Shown piece after piece: positions 34,659 through 45,410 of a stretch of 64,000 nucleotides of DNA. Every line of letters begins with the position of its first letter. Position 1 is the first letter of the stretch. The position numbers and the translations under genes were made by a program. The stretch is taken from positions 1,984,001 to 2,048,000 of the forward strand of contig JANTUC010000001.1 of NCBI GenBank assembly GCA_026873275.1, in the 5' to 3' direction. The notes below the pieces were generated by a model, which was given only the letters and a program-made list of their open reading frames with translations, was not told where the DNA came from and did not search any database. Source of the DNA: Pseudopithomyces maydicus. Lineage: Eukaryota > Ascomycota > Dothideomycetes > Pleosporales > Didymosphaeriaceae.

Positions 34659-35728
34659 ATGGGCGAGTGTTCAACTTTTTCATTGCAAAATAGAGCTAAT
34701 TGAAGCATAGATATCAGTAGTGCTGTCTTTGAAGCCTTCACCAGCTTCGTTTCCGACACTTCGCTATATGCTCTACCTCTAAGTCTTGAAAACACTACTC
34801 TGAGGGCTTTACAACCCGTAGCATTTCCGAAAGACCCCAATCATACTTTACAGCAATCCCTGAATCAGATCGAGTCCATTCTTGACTACAAGACGGCCTT
34901 GTACCTCCTGCTGCGCCAAGGAAAGTCCATGGTAGCAATTACATATGTTCCCTACCGCGCTAACGTAGGAACCAAGAAGATGCTATTAGACAACCGATTC
35001 ATTCTCGTGGAAAAGCTAGGAGCGAAAAATTTCAACTCATCCGTCATCTGCAAGGAGATCGGCGAGGTTACAGACGCGCGCTCATGGGACGAGCGAAGCG
35101 GGAACAAACAACCAGAAAACACCGCAGGAAACAAGCACAAAGATACCCGCGAAGACTGCGAAGACTGCGAAAAAGATTCCCCAAGTGCACCCGGGCTGCA
35201 AGATCTCGGCCACAAAAAAAATAAGTGCCGCCTTTGCGACCGCCGAATGAAGAACAAGATCACCGACGAGGCACTCAACGCACTTAAAAACTTAACCAAC
35301 GACGGCGAATGCGTCCAACTCGTAAGCCCCCCATAGTTCTCACACCCCCCTCGTACCTCCAAATCTTACCTAACACCACCCAGTCGATTCACATCCCCAC
35401 CGAAACCCTCCGCCTCAACTTCCACACCCCATTTCTCACTCCCGCATCCATCGCTTCCCATCTCCCCACCACCACCCCCAGCTTCACCTTCTACCGCCAC
35501 TCCTCCACCAGCCGCGTGTACTTCATCTTCTGTTCGCCCGACTGCGCGACGGTGCAGGAGCGCATGAAGCACACGATGGCGATCCCGGGGCTGGTCAACG
35601 TCATCGCGCAAGATAACGGGGTGCATGTGGATCAGAAGATTGAGATTCATGATGCAGAGGATTTGCAGTTTGAAAAGGAGGATGGACGCGTGGGGAAGTT
35701 TAGATCGATGTACTTGAGGGGGAGATAG
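34659..35728 (+). CDS. Diverged twinfilin-like protein with CxxC...CxxC insert
   Basis: The best model has exons 34659-34666, 34706-35321 and 35384-35728 (322 aa). The last intron is solid (gtaagc...cccag). The first, at 39 nt, is short, so the start is uncertain; coding similarity begins at about 34707. The first ADF-H domain has ISSAVFEAFTSFVSD, then ALYLLLRQGKSMVAITYVP. The second has VQLSIHIPTETLRLNF, then FTFYRHSSTSRVYFIFCSPD and ERMKHTMAIPGLVNVIAQDN. These line up segment by segment with the canonical twinfilin at 50.3-51.3 kb, including ALYxLLR, VAITYVP, VQLxxxxPTETLxxxF and FYRHS. The linker between domains carries C-E-D-C and C-R-L-C pairs, absent from the canonical copy. The tail is basic (KFRSMYLRGR). 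It may sequester actin or be specialised; nothing is proven. Confidence 0.75.
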
Positions 35729-36091
35729 TGGGCACGGAGTCGAGGTGGGAGGGGATGGAGGATTATCAGAGGAGGTTGGATGCGGTGGGGACGGGGGTGA
35801 TGGAGTGAAGTGAGGGATGTAGTAGTGTTTTTTTTTTTGAAAAAAATTTCGTGTAGGGGTGGTATGTTTTGTTTTGTTTATTCAAAAAGGTAGCAGCTGA
35901 GCATAAGCTGACTGGATGAAAATGGATAGATAAAACGCTGTCATCCCCTCTTGTGACAATATAAAACGTGGCGTTAGGGGTGGTATAGGGAAGGATTGTG
36001 ACATGGGAATTAGTGTTTTGGCATGCTCCCGAAAAATCCAGAAGGATTTCTGAGCAGGGCATACAGTACAATTAGTAGCTCGCATGATTAT
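35729..36091. other. Intergenic region with dispersed repeat
   Basis: This lies between the convergent twinfilin-like and VMS1 genes. It contains a T-rich tract near 35828 and one copy of a dispersed repeat (35884-35966). Confidence 0.55.
35884..35966. repeat. Dispersed repeat, copy 1
   Basis: About 83 bp share long identical blocks with 58306-58390: AGCAGCTGAG, ATAAGCTGACT, TAAAACGCTGTCA and CCTCTTGTGACAATATAAAA. Several differences between the copies are transitions. No coding capacity. Confidence 0.75.
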
Positions 36092-38094
36092 CTACCTTCC
36101 TTGTAACCTCTTCATCCTCTCCTCCGCCGCCCTCGCCCTCCTCTCCCTCTCCATCCTCGCCCTAGCCTCTGGACCCAACCCCCTCACCTCCTCCTCCCGC
36201 TTCTCCGCACCAGTCTTCTCCGGCACCCCAATAATTCTCCCTTTACCCAGCCTGCTCTCCCTCTTTTTCGTATCCTCGGCCTCGCTTTCCTTCCGTAAAC
36301 GCTCTGTTTCTGCCTTCCTCCTTTCGGCCTCAGCTTTGTCTTCTGCAGCTTTTTCGGATTTCTCCCGCGCCTCACGCTTTTCAAGCTCGGCTTTGGATAA
36401 AGGAGAAGCTACGCCGGCGGTGTCCCATTCGAAAGCCGATTCGCCGAGTTCGGAGCGCGCAAGGCGGAAGGCGTCGCGGGTGGCACGGTCACCGGCGAGA
36501 CTGAAAGGTGTGCGGGCATCATCGCTCAATAATGTAGGGTCCGCGCCGGCCTTCATCAATAGCGCTGTTACCACTGGGGCGGAGTTGAGAGATGCAGCAA
36601 AGTGCAAGGGCGTTGGGGTATGATAGTTTTCGGGGACGAATTTGAACGTCGTAGGGATGTTGTTAGTTTTGAGGTAGTTGAGGAGAGCAGGTACTTTGGA
36701 TCGTTTTATCAGGGAAGAAATTTGTGTGGTATGCAATGCAGCTTCTTCCTCCTCTTTGGAGGGTTTTGGTGGCTTTTGAGGTTTGGGGGGTGCAGGTCCT
36801 GCAGGCTCTTTTTGGGGCGCATTTAAGGCTGCGAGAGCGGCTTCATCGATGGTGCTTTGCTTGACGCGTGTAACCTCAACAAATGCACGGATGAGTTCTT
36901 TCTGTGTTGCACGTCTAGTTGTGAACGGGAAGCCTCTATTTCGCGGATCGTTGTTTCTGAGGACTTGCCCTTCGTACTTATCGAACAGTGTCTTCCGGCT
37001 AGTGTTTCCAGTCGCGCGTATGAAAAGCAGATCGGCGCTATCGATCATTGTCTTCCAGCTCGTCAGAAGTTCACGCACCTCATTCGTGAGTGCTGCTTCA
37101 TTGTACCGACGTAAAGACGAACCTGCCGAGTGTGCAGCTCCTCTCGCGGCATCGCTCGTAGACTGAGACCCACCCTGCTTCCGTCGAGTCGTGTACCGGT
37201 GAAATGTCTTGTGCGCAATGACTGTAGCTGACCGTTCATCTACTCCAGTGTGATTCTTACCCTTCTTCGGTGCCAGTGCAATGATCATTGCGGCGAAGTG
37301 ACCTCCTCCAATCATACACAGAAAGTAATGAGGTCCGATGTCAGTCCCGGGTAGTGGAACACCACCCTCAGCCTTGATTTTTGGTGGTAGTGCTGGCGCA
37401 ATCTGTTTCCTGCGCAGCGATTCCACGAGATGCGCCTCCTCTTCTTGTTCTGCCTCAGTAAAGACTGCGCGGTAGACCCCGAGTGACATATTGCCCGGTA
37501 GCAGCGGAGATGTAAACCACAGCAACGGCGGCTTGCCTGCCCCACGCTGTTTCTTTTTCGACGAGAAGTCGTCAAAGTCTGGTTCTGCGATTTTTGCCTG
37601 CTTCTTCAGCAGCGCACTCAATGTGGATTCCTTTGGCTTGTTTCCATCCTCTTGCTCATCGTCTTCGTCTGATTCTGAAGACTCCGACCCTGATATGCTC
37701 TCGTCCAGCTCACCGATGAGCTTCTCGAAATCAGCCTCTCCCACCGGCTTGAGCCCTTTTATTCTCTGCTTCGAATTGTACTGGTGTAGATCGGACCGAA
37801 CGTGGCTTCGTTGGTCTGCGACGGTTGCAAAGCTCAATCCGCATAGGTTGCACGATGTCGCTTTCACGGGGTTGCCATCTTCAGCGTCTGGTCGCTCAGG
37901 CTCGTTTGACGGTGCCGGTATCTGTGGTACGTCTTCCTGAACTGTCTGTGCTGTGTGACTCTTAAGCGTTAGGGTAGCCAACAGCTCTTCGGGAAGGTCG
38001 AAGACTACAAAATGTCAGTAGAGCGCATTATTCAACGAGAAAGCAGCATACCGTAGAGCGGTCGCTGCAACAGGTGCTCTCCCTTTTGCGCCAT
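36092..38094 (-). CDS. vms1: Vms1/ANKZF1 peptidyl-tRNA-cleaving protein
   Basis: Two exons: 38094-38052 and 38004-36092. The 47-nt intron (gtatgctg...ttgtag) is in exact phase, giving 651 aa. A C2H2-type zinc finger lies near residues 60-85 (CNLCGLSF...H...H). The VLRF1 domain follows (YFLCMIGGGHFAAMII, then HKTFHRYTTRRKQGGSQS). The glutamine in KQGGSQ is the catalytic residue of the family. Ankyrin repeats follow (TPLHFAASLNSAPVVTALLM), then a charged coiled coil. The C-terminus RARAAEERMKRLQGR fits a VCP/Cdc48-interacting motif. Vms1 releases nascent chains stalled on 60S ribosomes by cleaving peptidyl-tRNA, which protects mitochondria. The gene looks intact. Confidence 0.94.
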
Positions 38095-38647
38095 ATTTCT
38101 GCGGTTTCTAGTTTGAATGATGTTTGCGATTTTAGAGCTGAGTTACTTTGTAGGCTGCGGCGGCGATCTGGTGGGGTCCAATGCACGTCACTTTCACAGC
38201 CTAGCGTTGTGCCAAGCCACTAGCGGTCCGTGAATCCTTGCATTGATCTAAATGCTTAGTCATTTGCTAGAACGTATTAGTGTACTTCCACCTTCATTAT
38301 CCCCAGCCCCGTCTTTGAACTTGCCATGTAGTCTTCACGGCTTGTCTCTCATGATCCTGCCTCAGAGCGTCCAATTATGCCGAATGTACTTGTTTTGTCA
38401 TTCGAAGGCTTCAGCTTTTCGTCTCGTCAGCTCTACGAGCAGCTATTACCTAAACTACTCTCACGTGCGACCATTCACGAGTCACTTACGATACAAGATG
38501 CTATGAATTGTATGCCCTTTTGCTATCTTATATGCCTTCTCTCTGCTGTGTGATTCTCTAATATGGTGGGAAGACATTCTTTCTGGCTGGCCAAACGTAA
38601 TTCTTGTGACCGACCCAGTCATAGCGGAAGACACGGAAGAGTCTCAG
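38095..38647. other. Divergent intergenic region
   Basis: It lies between the VMS1 start and an orphan plus-strand ORF whose true start is unclear, so part may be coding. No other gene was seen. Confidence 0.4.
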
Positions 38648-39103
38648 ATGCTACTGGAAGCCGTCGCGGATCACACAAAACACCATTGCTGCACCACCAT
38701 CCTTCTGGGCTTCTTCGCCGCATCCATTGAGCCTGAAGCCCTCGAGGACATCTTTAAACACTACTTTGACGTAAAGTGGAAACCTGCTGGTGAGCCGGAA
38801 ACCTATGAAGCTCATCTTGTTGCATCCGATCAGTCATTACTCCGGACAACCACTTTGGTGCCCAAGATGATCGCCAACGCTGTTTGGTTGGTCGGTGTGC
38901 CCCCGAGCCAGGCTGTATATTTCGGTCCTACTGGGAGACGTATCGTATATGCGGCCTTCATGAGAGTGGGGTTGGGGAAGTTAGGATACATTGGGGATAC
39001 GGGATTTGGTGACGAGCCAGAGAGGTTAGCGTTAGCCATGTGCCATCTTGACAGACCGGAGGACAACATAATAGATGGCGAGGAGGCGGAGTCTGAGGGG
39101 TGA
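38648..39103 (+). CDS. Orphan ORF, uncharacterised
   Basis: The first ATG in a 165-codon open frame is at 38648, giving 151 aa. The frame is open upstream to 38606 without another ATG, so a 5' exon may be missing. The sequence reads like a folded protein (HHCCTTILLGFFAASIEPEA, LRTTTLVPKMIANAVWLVGV, YFGPTGRRIVYAAFMRVGLG, GFGDEPERLALAMCHLDRPE) and ends with an acidic tail. No signal peptide or membrane segment is evident. I do not recognise the family. The neighbours, VMS1 and a carboxylesterase, give no functional clue. Confidence 0.5.
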   Translation: MLLEAVADHTKHHCCTTILLGFFAASIEPEALEDIFKHYFDVKWKPAGEPETYEAHLVASDQSLLRTTTLVPKMIANAVWLVGVPPSQAVYFGPTGRRIVYAAFMRVGLGKLGYIGDTGFGDEPERLALAMCHLDRPEDNIIDGEEAESEG

Positions 39104-39288
39104 CATGATGCTATCGGATTCAAGATGCAAGTCCTCGCCCAACTGTTCAAGCCTTTGAAGAACAAGTATGTGAGCGGGTCACATTATTCAGAAAAATCTT
39201 GATTATTATTACTCATAGCATGCTATATTGCATAAAAAAATTATTCTGCCCACATATCATAATATACTTCCAGCCGAAAGTTTCAGTA

Positions 39289-41439
39289 TTAGCCCGAATA
39301 ATCGTAGCTCTCGTAGAACTCTTTGCCCAGCCCCATCTCTCCACAGATCTCATTGTCATCAATCGACTTCTGGCCTATCCCAGTCCATTGTAATCTCATG
39401 ATGTCTTTTCCATCACCGGACCACGTTCCAGCGTCCGCCATCTTATCTTTACTGTCTGTGTACTGCCTTGCCTCAAGATACCCATTTTCCGGCTTCGGTG
39501 TCCCCGTTCTCGCAAATGCACTCCAGTAATCCACTGTGAGCTTCGCGAAAGGCGTATCTGTGCCATCACGGTCTGGCCATCCCTGGTTCAGGATGTTGCC
39601 AAATGTATAGGGCACTTCACCCCCGTGACACTTGTAATATTCCTCTTTATCTGGAGAAGAAACATCGCGTCCGCATATTGGCCTTGCAGTGCCACTCCAA
39701 CGGGCTGGTGAGTAAGTGCGGTTGAACTCAAACCCGTAAGTTGCAGTAAAAACGCGATTTTTGGAAGCGGAGTACTGGAAAGCACTTGTGAGGCACTTGA
39801 AATAGATGCCTGTGACAACCTGGTTTGTAGCGTTGAACACCGCGGCTTGTTTTTCTGCTGTTGTCAGGCTTGGCCAGGAGGGAGATTTTTCAGGGGAAAT
39901 AGATGAGTTGATTAGATGTGTGACATCTCTCTGAACCGCACCAGATATCAGCTGAAGATTTCCGAGGAAATTTGTGGTTGACGTGGCGAGTTGGTATCCC
40001 CATTCATCTCTGTTGGTGCCCAGCATGATGGGAATATTGTGATGGTGAGCAGTAGGCCCAGCCAAAGGTAGAGCGCGAGTAAATATGAGCTTGTTGTCGC
40101 GGGAAGTGAAATATGCCTGTGTGCGTCCAGCTTCGGTAGCCCATTTGATGGGGTCGTAAGAGCGAAGGCAGTCAATTGCCGAAGCGGCATCGGCGCATCC
40201 GCTTTCTGCAATAACTTTCTTCGTGACATTAGAGTAGAGAACTGAAGGCACCTCCCATTGTGCAGCCTTCGATTCAAGTCCAATCGCTTCTCCAGTCCCA
40301 CTCTGTAGGATTGCTCCATGGAATAGACCCTCTTTTTCTGCCTGGGGAACTGCTAACAATATCCTCACATTCACCGCGCCTGCGCTCTCACCCCATATAG
40401 TCACCCTATCTGGGTCACCTCCAAAGTTCTTGATGTTCTTCTTCACCCACCGCAAAGCAGTCAGCATGTCTGAAAGAGCATAATTTCCAGTATGCACGCC
40501 ATCGTCGAAAGCAAGAAATCCCAAGGTACCCACACGGTAGTTGAAAGTCACAACCACAACATCACCCCTTGAAGCAAGATTGGCGCCTTCTTTCTCTGGA
40601 TCAGTACCAGTGCCACCGACGTTACCACCACCATATATCCAAAACATCACAGCCTTCAGTTTTTTAGGAGCCGCACTGGATGGAAGATATGGGGTCCAGA
40701 CATTCAGGAACAAACAGTCTTCGCTGACTTCCGGCCACCTTGGATCTGGTGCTTGGAGACATCCTGGACCGTACTTCGTCGCCTCGACAGTACCCGATCC
40801 TTTATACAAAGTGGAGAACGTGAACCTTTCCGGCTGAGAGGCAAAACGTATACCGCGGAACTGCCAGGTGTAGAAGTCGCGGAAACCAATGAAGGTTTGA
40901 GACTCGGATTTAACAGCAATACGCAAGTCGCGCCTAGTATCCGATTCATTTGCATTCAAGAGCGGACCGGAGTTCGTGCACAGTACTGGTGCAGAGTTTT
41001 TGCATGGCTTTTTAATGATGGTTCCATTGGTTGTAATTGCGGAGCATTGGTTGCCTTTCGGGGAAGATGAAATCCAGTATTCCAAAGGCTTGTTTCCAGG
41101 ATTCAGATACGCTTGGTATGACAATGCATTATTGAGACCATCAGCAAAGTCAGAGCTTGACGGCGACAACAGTTTCTCATTCAGAGAAGCGCATTTCTGG
41201 GCAGCTTCGGAGTATGCACTGGATGGTAGAAGGAGTGCGCCTGCGGTCTGGGTGGTAAGGTTGCCTTAATTGTTTAGCTTCGTTTTGACAATACAACATG
41301 TAGGAGACTGACCAGCGAGATCATTGTCACTCAGCACCGTAACGGCACCTAGTGACTTTATATTGGGCACTCCGGCATAGACACTGGGCAGTCCTATCAA
41401 GCCAGCCGTAAAGGCGAAAATCAGCTCGTAAGAATACAT
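39289..41439 (-). CDS. Secreted type-B carboxylesterase with Cys-rich N-terminal module
   Basis: Two exons: 41439-41313 and 41264-39289, with a 48-nt intron in exact phase, giving 700 aa. I chose the start at 41439 because it begins a clean signal peptide (MYSYELIFAFTAGLIGLPSV). The frame is open to an earlier ATG at 41502. Residues about 45-135 form a Cys-containing module with QKCASLNEKLLS, LEYWIS and VLCT that looks C-type-lectin-like. The esterase domain follows: RGIRFASQPERF, SEDCLFLNVWTPY and the nucleophile elbow GESAGA. TNRDEW probably holds the acid. The histidine is in CHGGEVPYTFGN. Such enzymes hydrolyse carboxylic esters or lipids outside the cell. The substrate is unknown. Confidence 0.87.
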
Positions 41440-41968
41440 GACTATCGTGCCGGCTTGAAACATCTGGAACGCAGTGTCGTTGATTTTAAATGATCCCAGC
41501 ATTGTATGCCTCCGCTAACATAGGTCTACCGGGTACCGGGAATGTCGTCCGTGATTAGCCTAATTTTCTTCGCAGTTGTGGTATTCCAAACTAATCGTAG
41601 GTAAGCTGTGCGCCACCATCCTACGCTAGTGAAGGTACATACGAAGCAGGCCAGGTCAGACGCTTCCACTGTATGAAAACACCTTTAGTCGCACGACACC
41701 ATTAGTAAAAGGTTCTGTTTATTTACGGACTTCCCTGTCGAGTAGGTAAGATCACTTGATGTATTGATCTTGCATGTGTATGGGGATATGCGTCTGATCC
41801 TGATAAACAGGATTCAATCCCTCCTGAGAAACATCATATCTCCCAATGTTTGAATCGGACATGGAACATGGTGGGTATAATTTTTCGTTGTTCGTATTTC
41901 CAAATTCTTCTCGCGGAATTTATCACAAGGAGTACAATACATACAGGAACAAATCGTATCGTTCATTT
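41440..41968. other. Intergenic region between tandem minus-strand genes
   Basis: It includes the promoter of the carboxylesterase gene and the 3' UTR of ETF-beta. No gene was recognised. Confidence 0.45.
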
Positions 41969-42869
41969 TTACAAAGCACCAAGCTCCTTCAACTTGCTGA
42001 TCATGCCGTCCACGTCGTCCACCTTGACACCACCCTTGCGTGGTGGCGGCTCTGTGACCTTCACGGTCTTCAATCTCGGCTGCTCGTCCAGTCCATAATC
42101 CTTGAGCGTCTTCTTCTCTAGCGGCTTCTTCTTGGCCTTCATGATGTTCGGCAGACTGGCGTACCTCGGCTCGTTCAACCGCAGATCCGTCGTAATGACC
42201 ATAGGCAGAGTCGCCTTGACAGTCTCCACTCCACCATCCACTTCCTTGATCACGGTGACCGTCTTATCGGAAATGTCCACCTTGCTCGCCTGCGTCGCCT
42301 GCGGCCATCCAAGTAGGCCGGCGAGCATCTGCCCTGTCTGACTCGCGTCATCATCGATGCTTTGCTTGCCCAAGATCACCAAATCGCTCTTCTGCTCCTC
42401 TACGACCTTCTTGAGCAGCTTAGCAACCCCGAGCGGTTCTAGTTGTGGGTCCTTCTCTTCGACAACGACGTGGATGGATCGGTCTGCGCCCATAGCCATG
42501 GCAGTTCGCAGAATGTCCTGGGACTTGGTCGGGCCAGCGGAGAAGGCGACAATCTCTTGAATGGGGACCTTGCGCTCGCGGAGACGAATGGCTTCTTCGA
42601 TTGAGAGCTCATCGAACGGGTTCATGCTGTGTTTTACGTTGGCCGTCTCGACCGCTGTCTGAGCTCGGTTGACGCGCGGTTTGACCTGACATAGCCCTAT
42701 CAGCGCATTGCTATAACAGCGAAGAGAAAACGGGTCTTGTATATATGTCCCAAGGCGAGAACAATAAAAGCATCGTCCACAGTGTAACTGGACATGTGAA
42801 GTTTAGGTAGGAGCTTACCGCATAGTCAATGACCCGCTTCACAGGTACCAGTACCCTCAATCCAGACAT
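41969..42869 (-). CDS. etfB: Electron transfer flavoprotein subunit beta
   Basis: Two exons: 42869-42819 and 42685-41969, giving 255 aa. The 133-nt intron starts gtaagc and ends gtcag. The N-terminus MSGLRVLVPVKRVIDYAVKP is typical of ETF-beta, followed by SMNPFDELSIEEAIRLRE. Then come AFSAGPTKSQDILRTAMAMG and KSDLVILGKQSIDDDASQTG with MLAGLLGWPQAT, the AMP- and cofactor-binding face. NEPRYASLPNIMKAKKKP is the recognition loop that contacts acyl-CoA dehydrogenases. With the alpha subunit it carries electrons from dehydrogenases to ETF-ubiquinone oxidoreductase in the mitochondrial matrix. As is usual for ETF-beta, there is no long classical presequence. Confidence 0.95.
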
Positions 42870-43172
42870 TGTGAGCTCGAACTCCTCCTGTAAGTCGGTT
42901 TTCGGGTCTACGGAAAGGTATAGAGGAAGGTGGGCAAGGGTGGGATGGCAGTCGGAGCTTGGTGCTGGTCACCGTCTGAGCCGAGGATCGGGCAACCGCA
43001 TTCCCCACCGACGTTTTCCGGTGATGACATAATCATGCGCTACACTGTTTTTGTGCCATGGTAGGACCTGTGAGCGTTGTACTTGCTAGCGCATCAAACA
43101 GTGTTCTCTGTTCGCAGCTCCTATCTGACCGGTACCTATCCAAATAGACTGACATCGATCTTGTAAGCCTAA
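42870..43172. promoter_or_regulatory. Divergent promoter interval of etfB and an F-box gene
   Basis: About 300 bp separates two divergent start codons, so both promoters must lie here. No specific site was recognised. Confidence 0.35.
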
Positions 43173-44647
43173 ATGGCGAGCCTACTGAATCTGCCCGACG
43201 AGCTTATCCTGGAGATCCTGAGCTATATCGACTGCTTGGACCACCGCCTACGAACAGCTTCCTTACGCAACATCAGCCTTGTCAATAGACGCCTTCACAA
43301 TTTGAACGAACCATACCTTTATTCTACCTTTTCTTTTTTTGCCGGTGTTCCATATCTGTTCCTACGAACCATATGCCAAAATCAAGATCTAGCCCGCTGC
43401 GTCAAGGTGGTCGAATGGGACTACGATATCAATGCCCAAGAAACCCTGAACTATACGCCAGGAGTCCTGGCAGTGAAAGAAATGTTTCGACTTGACGGGG
43501 TGCACGAAAAACTCAGTGAGATATCTGCACAAGGGAACAATGTCACCAAGTGGATACAGGAAGAAGTGAAGATAGGTCGTCTATACCTAGGAGATCTCAG
43601 AGCTCTTTATATTCTCTTATTCTTTGCAACAAACGTAGAGCATATGGCTGTTGCTGAGACGTGGAGGTGGGACGATTATCTGTACTGGTTCATGCCTCTC
43701 GATCACCACCACACCGATGCATTGTCCCGACTCACCTCGGCTACCCTGAACGGCCCGATGCGCTTGCAGAACATTACTGCGCTTCTGATCATTCCTACAA
43801 TGCGTCGTCTGGAGCTTACAGGGGTCATTGAAATGCAAGAGGAAATGGACCGAACGTTCGATTGGGACGAAAGACCATGGGAAGACATTCTCGACAAGTC
43901 TAAATCAAACATTGAGCACTTTCATCTCTACCGTTCCTATGTCGATATTGATGACGTAATAGTGGTCGTGCGACATATGAGAGGCCTGAAATCGTTCTTG
44001 TATCAGCACGAAATGGACGATCTAAGCAACGGCTACATCCCGCTTAACGTCAGGGCGCTGTCTGAACTAATGAAGTCCCAAGCACACTCTTTAACATCAC
44101 TACATATACTAGACGAAGGAGGGGGATTATGGAGGACTACCTCAAGGAATCGCATGATCCTGTCGTCATCTACAAAACCGCGCAATTTCTGCCCAGTTTA
44201 GTGAATCTCGAAATATCGCACCACCTCAGTTGCAAAATGTCGCATACCATTAGTGGAATGACCCTTGTTCACACCTCTGGATTGCAAGATATCCCTTTAA
44301 GTCTAGAGTGCCTGACGTTGGATCTCCTTATCTTTGAGAGATACGACGAAGAGTACGACTTCGTGTATTTCCAACAAAGCCTGGAAGCTCTAGCAGCTCA
44401 CAAACAGCGAGGCGAACTACCAAATTTGCGGGAACTTGCCTTAAAACGATGGCATCCGTGGTATGGTTGCGTTCCACCAAACGTTGGGTATATCAAAGCC
44501 CTGTTGCAAGATGCTGGTATACAGTTTTCCTCTGTGCCTGCGACGATTGGCTCAAGTTACTACAATTATATGGATATTGGCTGGGTAGAATTGCAAACAG
44601 AACCTGAATGGGTGCTGATTGAGGAATATCGTGTTGATGTGGAATAA
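43173..44647 (+). CDS. F-box protein, frame broken once
   Basis: Intronless, 491 aa once one missing base is allowed. The N-terminus LLNLPDELILEILSYIDCLD followed by SLVNRRLHNLNEPYLYSTF is a typical fungal F-box. The rest is a solenoid-like, leucine-rich region (MRRLELTGVIEM, FLPSLVNLEISHH, LECLTLDLLIFE, LPNLRELALKRW), as in F-box proteins that present substrates to SCF ligases. The frame breaks at the G5 run 44121-44125: the upstream frame reads LHILDEGGG and then leaves the family pattern, while MEDYLKESHD continues in the next frame. Both parts look coding and are similar in style. The substrate is unknown. It is not obviously a paralogue of the F-box gene at 21.6-22.6 kb. Confidence 0.8.
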
Positions 44648-45410
44648 AAAGTGGCAGTGAACTCCATGGCCTGATAGATCGAATATACTTCATCGTCCTT
44701 CAGGTTTCACTATCTTTGGTCTGATGATGCAAGACTCAGAACTAAAGGCAAACGCATAAATCAAGAGATTGTAAAAGCATGCAATCGCCTGGAATTGGCA
44801 ACTGAAACATTCAAACTTCATTTGTGACCGGGCCCCGATCACGATACCTTCTGGATCCTTCTAAATGTATGCCTCAACTCTCAATGTGACAAGATTGAAT
44901 TTTTGGTATTTTTATACGAGACACTGTCGTTTGCGACAGTGGTCTAGGAGTTTCGGAGCTGTATTAAATTCTTTAAGATGACGGGTACTCGTATAACAGG
45001 TGACTGTGGCAAACTACTAGCTGGGTATGCGTATCAGTGATCCTCACATCAGACTAACGCGAAATAGCAGGTGGCTGTTGTCAATCTAAGTTTCCATCAA
45101 TATCTCGATAGTCGACCTGGAGTTATCTTCAATCATCGCCGTTATTATATCTATTTAACATCAGTCCTGCCGTAACTGCGAAGGACAGTCTATCACTCTG
45201 CCTCTGTGTATCCCGCATGACAGATATAGTCAACCCTTTAACTATTACTTTGATCGTTGTTAACGTATTCCCTGAAGCGGTAAAAAGTCATCAGAGGCAT
45301 TATTCAGTTCATCCAGTCCCTTGAAACAAGTCTTGATCCCTATCTTCGAATCTTGGATAGAAACTCAACGTCCCGTCCCGAGAGCTTTATCCAACAACGA
45401 TAACACCAAC
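44648..45410. other. Intergenic region
   Basis: AT-rich, between tandem plus-strand genes. No gene was recognised; it should contain the promoter of the isochorismatase-family gene. Confidence 0.45.

Noticed and set aside
34535..34840. 101-codon minus-strand ORF
   Set aside because: It overlaps the first exon region of the twinfilin-like gene, whose similarity to canonical twinfilin is much stronger evidence.
45321..45410. Upstream ATG for the isochorismatase-family gene
   Set aside because: The added 30 residues have no targeting or family pattern; ATG 45411 has a better context.
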